This document shows, piece after piece, positions 46,640 through 56,691 of a DNA stretch of 64,000 nucleotides. The number at the start of each line of letters is the position of its first letter. Positions within the stretch are counted from its first letter, which is position 1. Under the pieces are notes generated by a model that was not told where the DNA came from, searched no databases, and saw only the letters and a program-made list of their open reading frames with translations. The translations under genes were made by a program, and so were the position numbers. Source of the stretch: Paraspadella gotoi (lineage: Eukaryota > Chaetognatha); the NCBI GenBank assembly GCA_051294375.1, contig CM119263.1, positions 10,872,703 to 10,936,702 on the forward strand, given 5' to 3'.

Positions 46640-48713
46640 AGGACGAACCCCGACGACGACGTGACTTCATTAATTTATTGTCAAAATTATTATTCAAGAC
46701 AAGGTCATCTGATAATATTTCATTTGAGCAAACTACTTAGGTTGGTGGTAATCAGAAAACAAATATTTCAAATTTGATTAAATAACGGCTGGGAAATAAA
46801 GAATAGAGACTTTCAAAAATCTCTCTCTCTGTCTCTTGCTCTCGCTCTCTCTCTCTTCCTTTCTTCAGTTCTTTTCCTTTTTTTTTCAATAATTTTTCAA
46901 GCCGGTCTTTTTTTTTCGGTTAGTCCTGTTTACTTTTCACAATAGCCGTACCTTTGTTCGCGGTTATTCATATTCTGCGCTTTTTTTCGTTTTTTTTCAC
47001 TCGCAGATTTTTATCGATTGCTCTCTCTGCATTCCAATTAGTCTATCTCTGACTACATTAAGATTCACTTTTTTGTTTAACCATGAGAAAAATAGAATTA
47101 AAACGAGAGTAATATCGTTTAACAAAAAGTTTTTTATAAAAATATACGTAAAAGAAAATCTATTTAACCTCAAGAAATGATGAATCCGAATCCCGAATCC
47201 TCACAAAGGTTTTTTCTCTCCGAAACCGGAGCGTGCATCCGGTTAATGACGCCGGTCATTAACTCGACAATCAATTTTCACCGTCTTAGTTTCCTCAGGA
47301 AAAAAAAAAGCCAACGTCGTCTTTGTTCGTCGTAATTTTCATCGTCGTTGTCATCGTCGTCGTGTTCGTCTTCACCCAATCTGAGAGCGACGGTAATGAG
47401 GACTCGAGGATCCAGTCCAACGGGAGGGAAACTCTTCTCTTCCGGATTTTTTCAAAGAGAAAAAGAAATTGGGTCGAATAAGGAAAAAGAATTAGTCAAT
47501 TCTTGTCTTGGTCGCGATAGACTTTGGTTTCGTCGTTCCTTGATACAGTTTCCCTTTAATAACGTTCATCTCTAGAATTAAATTGACTAATTCTTTATAG
47601 TTTATGTGCAAAATATTGGAATCTCAATCATTCGATGACAGCATCGTCTTATCCTAAGAAAAATATTTTACTACATCATCGCGTTCCTCTTCTTCGCCGT
47701 GATTAACCCCATCAACATCAACATCTTTATCATCATCATCTTCTTCATCATCATCATAAACCTCATTTTTCCCCGACTCCCATCGAGTCTCGCGACCCAA
47801 ACCATAAATTCACTTCTTTTTTTTTCTCTCCCACGATCGTTTTGTCCGTGCTGCTCCGTACTCATCGAGATGTACGCGTCACCGCGAAATCGATCGACTC
47901 GACTTTGACGACGAAAAATGACCCCGAACGGTAAAAATACGAGGTAAATAATCGGGAGAGAGAAAAAGATGTAAACAAAAGACAAACGACGAGAGAAGCG
48001 AACGACGTTTGTTGAAAAAACATTCGCCTCTGAAAAGAAAATAAAAAAAAGGAATTAAAGTCGATCCGTCGTAAACGGTCTTTGTTTTACGGAAGAGGAA
48101 GGCGCAGTAGGGGGAGGTAGTTTTCAGTTGGGTAAGTGAAGTTGTTCTAGTTGTAGTTATTGTCGTTGGTACTGTCGTTATTATTGTTGTTGTTGTTCTA
48201 AGGAGGACTGAGAGGAGAGGGAAGGCCGTTACTCATCAAGTGAAAAACCGAGTTTCTTGGACGAGAAAAATAAATCACAAAGGCGAAGTATCTCGGTGTC
48301 AAAGTGAAACGGCGAAGACGGACGAGAATGGATGGACGTGAAAATTAAAAACGTGATAGAGATTAAGAATTAAAATTTAATCACAAATATCGCATTGAAA
48401 GTCACGGAGAGTAAATCATATGATTAAAGCAAAAGAGAAAAAAAAGGCCAGAAAAAGAGAGCAATTCGGTTGTTTTTTTTTTTCGATGAAAAAAGATAAA
48501 TTGATCAATTTCATGTCTTATCACCATTACAAATATAAATCCATCGGGGGTTTTGCGTTATTTTTGTAATTTAACTTTTTTTATTTATGAATTTTTTTAC
48601 GATTTGATAAAAAGGCTAAGCTTATCTTAGGGATATTATTTTCGGTATCCGGTTGTGAATATTCGAATTTCTATATCATGGGAACGGGCTCTTTTCTTCG
48701 TTTCTCTTTCTCT

Positions 48714-48757
<44 letters not shown>

Positions 48758-48980
48758 TCACAATTTGTTTAGTTTCACCATTTTGATGTTTTTATTCTTC
48801 CCTTTGTTTTATTATCCTTCACGCCAAGATTAATCGGTTATATTTTCGTTACGGCCTCTCATTTTTTTTTTTATTCACAGCTAATCCATTCAGAGTTATT
48901 TAAGTCAAAACAGGAAAACTACTTTCAGTCCTTTAACGAGGATAAGTATATCTCGCCCTAATATCAAAATAACAAAGAAA
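46640..48980. other. Non-coding stretch
   Basis: Contains a short CT tract at 46820-46860, an ATC/CAT triplet run at 47705-47760 and a (CT)n tract at 48711-48753. No supported gene. Confidence 0.45.
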
Positions 48981-48982
48981 AA

Positions 48983-49220
48983 TTAAGGGCGAAAATATTG
49001 TATTCGATCTTTCTTTTTGTTGTTTGTTTTAATTTAAGGAGTGTAACGAAGATTCGTTTTTGAACAAAAATTTAATAAGTTTATAAGGACATGTTTCGAC
49101 TCTATGTTTCGAGTTGTTGCTGATGAAGACTCGAAACATAGAGATGAAACATGTCCTTATAAACTTATTAAATTGTTGTTCAAAAACGAATCTTCGTTAC
49201 ACTCCTTAAGGGCGAAAATA
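48983..49220. mobile_element. Foldback insertion with hammerhead-like core and 15-bp flanking repeat
   Basis: TTAAGGGCGAAAATA occurs at 48983-48997 and 49206-49220 and brackets the insert like a target-site duplication. Inside, arms of about 80 bp (49034-49114 and 49129-49209) are reverse complements with few mismatches around a 14-base loop that contains CTGATGA. The right arm continues as a hammerhead-type sequence (GAAACATGTC at 49146-49155). About 37 bp separate the left direct repeat from the left arm, giving an asymmetric tail. No ORF. Penelope-like and SINE-like retroelements with hammerheads are the nearest known analogues. Confidence 0.65.
49120..49155 (+). ncRNA. Hammerhead-ribozyme-like motif (probably degenerate)
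   Basis: CTGATGA (49120-49126), then GACTC as the 5' side of stem II, a loop, then GAGAT where GAGTC is expected, then GAAAC and ATGTC. Two stem II pairs are lost, so activity is doubtful. The inverted arm at 49089-49114 keeps the intact GAGTC-GAAAC-ATGTC form on the minus strand but has no CTGATGA partner there. Confidence 0.5.
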
Positions 49221-49669
49221 ATAAAAAAAATGATAATTTCTGGCGTTTCCTCTCTGTTATCCATTCCCTTTTATTGTTGTTTCTTCTCTCACTCTTCGCG
49301 CGCTTCATACATTCTTCAGATTAACCAACAACAAAAAAACAAGATTTTTTTCATCAGATTCCTCTTTGGCCGATCACCCGGATTCGAATTGGCGGGTTTA
49401 ACTCTAACCGAAACAAGATTTTGAAAGATCATTTGATTTGTCTTCTTTACATTTTCTCTCCTTTATTTTTCACCAACGGCAACACCTGTTTCGAATCGCT
49501 TAAAAGAAAACACTGATTGACCGAAGTGAGATCAAAATCCAAATCTTAACTCATTCCATCGTTTTTTTTTAAATTGCGAATCTCGCCGACTCTGGCCGAA
49601 ATCAAGGGAAGGCAAAACGGAGAGGAATAAAGAAGGATCGTCTGGTTTTATTGATTTTTACCCAAGTAG

Positions 49670-49671
<2 letters not shown>

Positions 49672-49754
<83 letters not shown>
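49672..49754. repeat. (CT)n microsatellite, about 83 bp
   Basis: Uninterrupted CT dinucleotides. Confidence 0.97.
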
Positions 49755-49755
<1 letters not shown>

Positions 49756-49757
<2 letters not shown>

Positions 49758-51540
49758 TTCTCACAAACTATGGCGAGAAAAAAAAATTGAAGCCGGATCC
49801 AAGCCTCTCAAAAAAAACCTCGCAAAAGCCCGAGTCACACTGTCACTGTGACTTCACTACCACCATGAAACATTCCCTCATAGTACATCCTACCCACGAA
49901 AGGCACAAGCGACCCAAGTTATAAATGGGTATAGAGGCATCTCGCGTTTCACAATTCAAACATCTCTTAACATAGATTAAATAGTAGATCCTTCATAAAA
50001 TATAAAAATAGAAAATAGTGAAACAAGTAATTTGCAAATTTTCATAAACGGTTTTCTCGCCTCTTAAAAAAATTCTACTTCACTACAGAAATTTGTTAAA
50101 CTTAAGGTTAAAGCGAAAAGTATTATCGCTCTCACTATCTTAAACTTTTTTTTCCGTCTACCCACAATTCCCTGGTTTTCTCACCTAACTCAAGACCTCA
50201 CTGCCTCACTCCCCCCTCAAAGGCAAGCCGAAAAAAATTCCGTCCCTCTTTCCAAACTCAATTCTTCATTTTATTCCCGATTTGATTTCGCTAGAAAGAG
50301 AGTGAGAGGGAGAGACGGAGAGCGAGATACTCCGCCGCCTATAAGCTGTTTTTCCCATTTATATCTTTCGCATTCGCGCCTACGTCTCAGAGCGTCACAC
50401 AATCCAGGTGTTGCTTTTGCTCAGTGCTCTCAGCTTAAACAGACTTTTCACTCTTCGGTCTTTAACTCACGGTTTCCACCTTCGATTAATGTTTCCAGCT
50501 TATTAGAAACTATTGTCTAATGAATACCCTGTAACCTGGGTGCAAAATCGATATGAATTTTTAAACGCCTTCGCATTAGAATATTATAATTATTATCATC
50601 CTCCCGATAATTTTTACCATCTCGCTCGAAAATCGATTTTGAAAAGAATTCTCTAGACATCCGAAATATTTTAATTTAATCGCTACCCTCCTATTTCCTC
50701 CAAGGATTTTAGGGAAAAACTCATTAATCGCTTCAAGCGCGAAGATCGATGTTCGCTTTACTTTGCAACGGCCACGCCCCCGTCGCCCCTTGCCCTCCTC
50801 TTCCCTGATTATTATTTCTTATATTCCTACTCTTTAATTTCAGTTTCGTCGAGGATGGGGCGAGGATTTGAGAAGAAAATAGTATAGGTGGAGTCGGGGG
50901 TTGACGCGAGCTCCCAGTAAACAACTCGAGGAAACTTATAAGAAGTTGAAAAAAAAAAAGATGTAAAATGAGGGCGGAAAAAGTTTGACTGAAAAAAAGG
51001 CGAAACAAATGAGGTCACTGATGATCGGATCAAAGAAACCGACGCCTGACGCCGGAAATCTATGCCGAACTTCGAAGACGGCGCCGTCGGCGGCGGCTCG
51101 GAGTCAAAACGGCTGCATTGGCTGCAGCCGCAGCGACGCGGCGGTCGAGTGGGTTTAAAGGTTTTGGGTTTCGCGTTAAAAACGGTGATACTCATTTCAA
51201 AGTGATGATTACATCTAGAAATTTCCCCGTTAAATCCAGAGTTGAGCCCTCTTCCAAAAATGCACACTTCGCTGCTCTAATCCTCGGCATCGTTCAATCG
51301 GCATTCCTGCTCGCCTCTTCGTTGGCGATCCCCTCAATGTTTTCCTAAACCCTATTTTTTTCCCCTCGCGAAAGAAGAACCACGCCTCTATCCAACTTCG
51401 GCATTTTTTTTTTTTCACGAAAGAAATTCTTGGGAAAACTCTTTCTCTCCTTTGTTAACTTTTTAAACTTTTCCTGTTATTTCTGGCGATTAATACGTCT
51501 CTCGAATTTCTTGGCCCGTCCCGTTAATGGGGGGGAATCT
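49756..51540. other. No supported gene; one GC-rich island
   Basis: A GC-rich island at 51020-51160 (GCG/GCC triplets) is open in several frames, including a 146-codon minus-strand frame at 50827-51267 and a shorter plus frame starting at an ATG near 51010. Neither has a domain or splice support. The sequence near 50340-50400 (CTATAAGC, then pyrimidine-rich) might be a promoter, but this is weak. Confidence 0.35.
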
Positions 51541-51545
51541 TCTGT

Positions 51546-51624
51546 CTCTCTCTCTCTCTCTCTCCTTCTCTCTCTCTCTTCTCTCTTCTCTCTCTCTTCT
51601 CTCTTCTCTCTCTCTCTCTCTCTC
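51546..51624. repeat. (CT)n-rich tract
   Basis: CT dinucleotides broken by TTCTCTT words. Confidence 0.92.
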
Positions 51625-51851
51625 CCCTCCACTTATTTTCTATAAAATATTTTCACGGAAAAAAAAATTTCGATGAAATTTGGAGGGAAAGTCGAGGACC
51701 ACCTGCAGATTTTCGAAAGCAGCTCAATGGAGGCGGAAAGTTAGAGCAGCGTCGTCGCTGCCGACTGCAGCTCTCTTCAGCTGCAGCTTCTTTCATAACA
51801 ACAACTTTTTTGTCGGGGTGATAAACGGCACGTTGTGAATCTCGCTTTCTC

Positions 51852-51852
51852 C

Positions 51853-51920
<68 letters not shown>

Positions 51921-51921
51921 T
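51852..51921. repeat. (TTTC)n tetranucleotide microsatellite
   Basis: About 17 TTTC units, opposite orientation to the AAAG arrays elsewhere in the window. Confidence 0.96.
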
Positions 51922-52418
51922 TAATTTTATTTATTTTTTATTTTTCTATGCAGAGTTCTTTCTAAGTTTCATTTTTTTTCTTTCTTTCTTTTTTTTTTCT
52001 TCTTTCTTCCAGAGAAAGCCAGGTGAATTTTTTTCTTGAGTGAAAACATTGAAGCCAATTTAAACTCGTGTGATTTGACGACATCGATCGAAAAGTAAAT
52101 AACTGAAACCGAAAAGTGTAAACAATCCTAAAATTAGGTCAAAGTGCTGAACAATTAAACAATTAAGATTTTTCACAACAAACAGAACGTATTTGAAAAA
52201 AAAAACATATTTAGGCTTAAGGAACTTGACCTTGGAAAACGTCTTATTGAATGAAACAAAGCCGTTGTTGGCTTTTTGATGAGATGTGGCTCGGATGAAG
52301 ACGATTCGAGCGAAGAGTTGGCTAAAAAATTTTTAAAATAAAGTAAGATGATATTGATCAGTTTAGTTAAGAACCTCCGTCAAAAAATATGAATAAGGTC
52401 CTAAACTTACATGCATAC

Positions 52419-53317
52419 CTGTTCCTTCTTGGCTCATTATATCTTCAACTGATTCGGAGGAGACAACATATCTGTTCGTGGGAAAAATTGAAAGATTTTC
52501 GCTCAATTCTTTCATACATATATAATACATACAATAATCATATACACATACATACATTACTTATTACATAACCGTTGTAAAAAAGGGTAAAGAAACATCA
52601 TTCCCGCTGAATTGTTAAAATTTCTTCGAGCCACTCACCCTCAGTGAACTCACCCCTCCCTTCCTCTCGTCGACGGGAATGATCCTTCCTTTTCCAGTTT
52701 GATCGTCGTCCGTTCGGGACAGGACAGGGTGAGGGGACTCTCCGAGACAAGAAGACTCTTGAAATGAACGAGGGAACCGGAGAAAGAACCTGAAAAAGAA
52801 TAATAATAATAATAATAATAAAAATAATAATTAATATAATAATAATAATAATATAATAAATAATAATAATAATAATAAGTAATTGAAGTAATTATAATAA
52901 ATAAGACCTCAGAAATGCGAACTAAACGTAAGAATTGAAAAAACGGAGCAACTCAACTTAATTAGATATATTCTAGAAATTTCATTGTACGCATTTTTGG
53001 CGGGAATTAAATTCAAAACTCAGGTGGTTCAATGCAAATGACTCCCGTGATTTCACCAATCACCAATCTAGCGATATCTGAATGAAATCAAGACACATAT
53101 CATCAGCTTGATTATTGAAGACACAATAAACCTTACAGCGGCGGAATACAAAACCGAAATTCTGCTTTTCCCCCCCCCACCCGAGATCCCCGCTTTCTCC
53201 CCGATCCCAAATCAGTCGGGGATTTCTTTGGCTTCGATCGACGCATCTTGGAATTCTTTCTTTAATCCCGTTGGCAACCCTAGTCGCCGAACAGATCCCG
53301 TTCGGCCACTCTGGCAT
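52419..53317 (-). CDS. 5' part of an unrecognised minus-strand gene (three exons)
   Basis: Three segments join with matching phases and canonical sites. Exon 1 is 53317-53137 (ATG, donor GCT/GTAAGG), exon 2 is 52789-52654 (acceptor TCTTTTTCAG, donor GGG/GTGAGT) and exon 3 is 52471-52419 (acceptor CCCACGAACAG, donor ACAG/GTATGC). Together they encode about 122 residues, with exon 2 giving ESPLTLSCPERTTIKLEKEG and exon 3 YVVSSESVEDIMSQEGT. Exon 3 is open only in the phase used, which supports the frame. No signal peptide, membrane span or known domain was seen, and later exons (leftward) were not found. Exon 2 is open in all frames, so its protein sequence rests on the join. A near-consensus X-box sits 17 bp upstream of the ATG. 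Confidence 0.42.
52800..52880. repeat. (AAT)n trinucleotide repeat
   Basis: AAT/ATA repeats with small deletions in the first intron of the candidate gene. Confidence 0.92.
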
Positions 53318-53333
53318 GGACTGCGTCCATAGC

Positions 53334-53347
53334 GTCTCCTAGGCAAC
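53334..53347 (-). promoter_or_regulatory. Candidate RFX X-box
   Basis: GTCTCCTAGGCAAC fits the metazoan X-box pattern RYYNYY-WW-RRNRAC with both half-sites. It is followed leftward by an ATG at 53317, and a second GGCAAC half-site lies near 53273. X-boxes near start codons typify ciliary genes. A single 14-bp match in 64 kb can occur by chance. Confidence 0.35.
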
Positions 53348-53569
53348 GCGGAAAAAGTTTTTAGCAGGGGTGGGGATTGTCATCCCGTCCCATCGATCAT
53401 AACGAGTGAGTCGAACTCTTGATTTTCGATGTGTCACGTTGACGAGGTCATCGTTGCGTTGTGACCGTCGTCACTCCAATCGAAAATTAAAATGTCTGTG
53501 ATCATTTAATTTCTCAATGGTCAATTGGTTCATTCCAAAAAATGAAATCGTTATTTAATGAAATTCCTC

Positions 53570-53844
53570 CTATGAGCAGATTAGGTTGTTCCCATCATCG
53601 CGTCGGCGGGCTTGCGTTGTTTTCATCTCAAATACATCAATGAGATGTAGTCGTCGTAGTTTTAGTTCATCCTCTACATCGACCAGAAGTTGGTCCTTCA
53701 TCAAAGAAGCAATTGGTTTTACCGCTCCGACTAATGCGCCGCCGATGAAGAGAACGGAGATGAAAAAGACGACGACACCAAGACGACGACGACGTCGGAC
53801 CACACGGCTATATTTAGTTTCGATTTCTTCCAAGAAAACCAATT
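53570..53844 (-). CDS. Terminal exon of an unrecognised membrane protein
   Basis: On the minus strand, acceptor TTTGTACTAG opens a frame in phase 1 that ends at a stop at 53570. It encodes about 91 residues: an Arg-rich stretch (VVRRRRRLG), a hydrophobic span of about 20 residues (VVVFFISVLFIGGALVGAV), then a charged C-terminal part with VEDELKLRRLHLIDVFEM. The positive-inside rule suggests the N-terminal side faces the cytosol. No family is recognised. A signal-peptide-like exon at 55167-55102 could belong to the same gene, but its phase 0 end does not fit the phase 1 start here, so at least one exon is missing. Confidence 0.42.
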
Positions 53845-53849
53845 CTAGT

Positions 53850-55100
53850 ACAAATTAAATGATAACGCTATCTTTAATATAATTTATAATGTTTATACTT
53901 TATTAAACCTTTTCAAAATTGGATCATCGTATTATTCAATATTCATGCAGCTACTACTACTTTGGTACTGTCTATCTGTATCTGTTTTCTATCAGTATAT
54001 GTAAATGAAAGTAAAAAAAAAATTATAATGGCTCTTCAGACAACTGAAATAATCTAAGTCTAATTTTTGAAATTTAAAAGTATAAAATTATTTTTAGATC
54101 TACTTTTTATTGGGATATTACTAATAGTTTTTATTTGCAAAAAACAAAAAGTAAAGTAACGATAAATAAGAAAATGGTTGATTAAAATACAGAAAAAAAA
54201 ATTTGGTTTCCCATATTTTAATGAGGAGTTCAAGAATCAATTATTAGATCTTTTCACAGGGGGTGGCGAGGTAATCAAAGCGACGTACATCAAAGCCGTT
54301 CAGTGAACAACTTTAAGTAAACAACTTTCAGTAAACAAGTTTAAGCTAACTTTAACGTAGCTTTGGAGCGTCCGCAGTCCGCGATGCCACAACAACGACC
54401 CCTAGAATCTTTCTTTCAGCTCCGCCGACGCAGTTGACAGATTTTAACGACGATTCTGCATTTTTCAATGCGAGACAATCCGATTCACAATCCGCTATAC
54501 AATCATGTGGAAAAAAATCGCGCCACTTTATTTCAGACTTTAAAAAGCACCCTATGTACTTGAATTTAAAAAAAAAATTATATAATTTTTTAAAATGTCT
54601 TTATCATTTATCATTTTCGGTTCTGATTCCATCTGCGATGTTATAGAGCGTCTGGAATTTAAAGTTATAAAGTGGCACGCACACACTGGATCGGGTTAAT
54701 TTTTATTAAATTAAAGTCTTCCAACGTGCCATTCCTTCTCATACCACCCACTATTTAATTAATATTTTAATCAGCGAGTTTTTCGCTCCCCACTAGACTT
54801 CACTTAGTTAATATTAGACTAAGCTCTGAGTAAAAGTAGGTTTTTTAATATATTCTTTGAGGACAATGTAGATTGATGGCAATATTGCTATGTTAAGTTT
54901 CAAAAAAATCCGACCATAAATATAGAAATATTAACCAAAATCTTCGGAAATTCCACCCCTTCTTTGGAAGATTCGCCATAGCATAATAAGTTTTTTTCGA
55001 ATCTGACTCCCGGTTTGAAAACTCTTAGAATGCCGATCGTTAGCTCCTCTTTTACTTTTACTTAAATAAAAAATTCCACCACAAAATGGACTATCACTTA
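53850..55100. other. AT-rich stretch without a supported gene
   Basis: Contains a threefold AGTAAACAA-CTTT repeat near 54305-54345. A plus-strand 70-codon frame (54434-54646) follows a pyrimidine-rich acceptor-like TTCTTTCAG but has no recognisable domain. Confidence 0.4.
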
Positions 55101-55101
55101 C

Positions 55102-55167
55102 CATGATCGTACATGTTAAAATAACCAAATAGAATGTGAAGAAAAATTTGAGAGACCCTTCAGACAT
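55102..55167 (-). CDS. Candidate signal-peptide first exon
   Basis: ATG at 55167 followed by 22 codons with a hydrophobic core (FFFTFYLVILTCTIM) and then an ideal donor ATG/GTAAGTGAT. Length and composition fit a secretory signal exon. The next exon is not identified; see 53570-53844. Antisense DNA shows no competing frame. Confidence 0.35.
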
Positions 55168-55169
55168 AT

Positions 55170-56690
55170 TGCTATCGGATCTCCTGATTTGAAGTTATTG
55201 TAAAATGCAACCATAACCTTAAATCGTTGACATTGTATTGAAGTTGAGAAATCCTTTATTTATATATATAAAAATGCGCAAAATATTTTCCCGAGCGACC
55301 AGTCAATTTGAATCTGATGTTTGATGTCAAAATGATGGTTATATGTCAAGAGAAAAAAATCGAGGCCTTGAGATGTTAACAGATCGCGAATGCGAGTGTT
55401 TTTTCATCTGATTTTAACCTGAATTTTCCCGGGGCGTTGACATTATTTGGTAGTCAGATTTTAATAGATCTTCCATTGAAAAGTCTTCCTCGATTTCTAA
55501 GACGAACGACGTAACTCCTATTTTATATCCTTTATCCACCCACAGAAAATTAAAAATCATCCACCCCAACAAATAGAATCTTTCAATTCTCTCTCAGATG
55601 TTCAGCCGATCGTACCCACACACTTCGAGGTAGTGATACGCACAACATCGACCATCGACAATCGACCACCCATTACTTTTTTGCAATCTTCTCTGCTTGC
55701 ACTGAGTTCGCGACGCTTTTTCTCTGCTCATCCAGTCTCCCAAATCGTCGACCACATCAGTATTCGCAACCGACCACTTGTCGCTCGCTTGGCGTCGTTT
55801 CACGATTCCTTCCCACCCGCGTGCACGGCTGCCAAATCTGAATCATCACCAATTGGCCTCTTTGTCCTCCTCCTATTTCCCTACTCCCGCTTTATTCTCT
55901 TCTCCGCACCGATCCTCCCTGCCCATACAGGGACGTCGCCACAGGAAGTAGGTCGGGCTAGTCGGATACACACCGGTTCAGTCGGTGGTCTGGAGTTGAA
56001 ATACAAGTAGTGAATTGTAGTCATTTTAGGTTGTGTTCGTGTTGTATGTTATTATTAAAAACTATTAACAGAATGTGGGTTTAACTTTAAGTTTTGATGG
56101 TCAATAGTCAATATTTTTTAAATCAATCTCTTTTTTATTTAGAATTGAGTCGGGGCCTTATTCAATAATACCAGACAGCAATAAAGCAACGCTTGGACAA
56201 TGGACAATGGCCATCCGGGTCTGACGCAGGCTTCGTCCGAAATGCATTTCCCCATCTTCCTCGCGGAACCGTCGACGTCGACGACAAATAAAACGAAATA
56301 GAAATCGAGAAATTCGAAAGATTTTCGAGTCTCGACGGGAGGTGACTTTCGAGCTCGATGGCCACTTGGCTCGTAGACGACGCGCTCCGCGAAAAACGAT
56401 CTTACTCAATCCGTTTAAAGATTCGGCTTCGCCTCTCAATACTGGCCAAGTCGGAAAAAAATCGAGTTCTACATACATCTCAGAATAAGAAAAAAAATGT
56501 GAAGATTCAATTTTGTAAATTTTTTTTAATTCAGTTTATTCGTAATGAAGTTAATCTCATTGGGATATAGATTAAATACAAAAATATAATGAAATGACGA
56601 ATCGATCAAATAATACTCAAGGAATACGTGTTTGGGCGAAGACAGGCGATAATGGAATACTCCCTTTTGGCGACAGTCAACCCTGCATAA
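55170..56690. other. Intergenic stretch; one 125-codon frame not recognised
   Basis: A plus-strand frame at 55633-56010 is open for 125 codons but matches nothing I know and overlaps a minus-strand frame. The word GGACAATGGACAATG occurs at 56194-56208. Confidence 0.4.
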
Positions 56691-56691
56691 A

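Noticed and set aside
50827-51267. 146-codon minus-strand frame
   Set aside because: No motif, several hydrophobic and Phe/Ser-rich stretches typical of AT/CT-rich DNA, and an overlapping plus-strand frame of equal quality.
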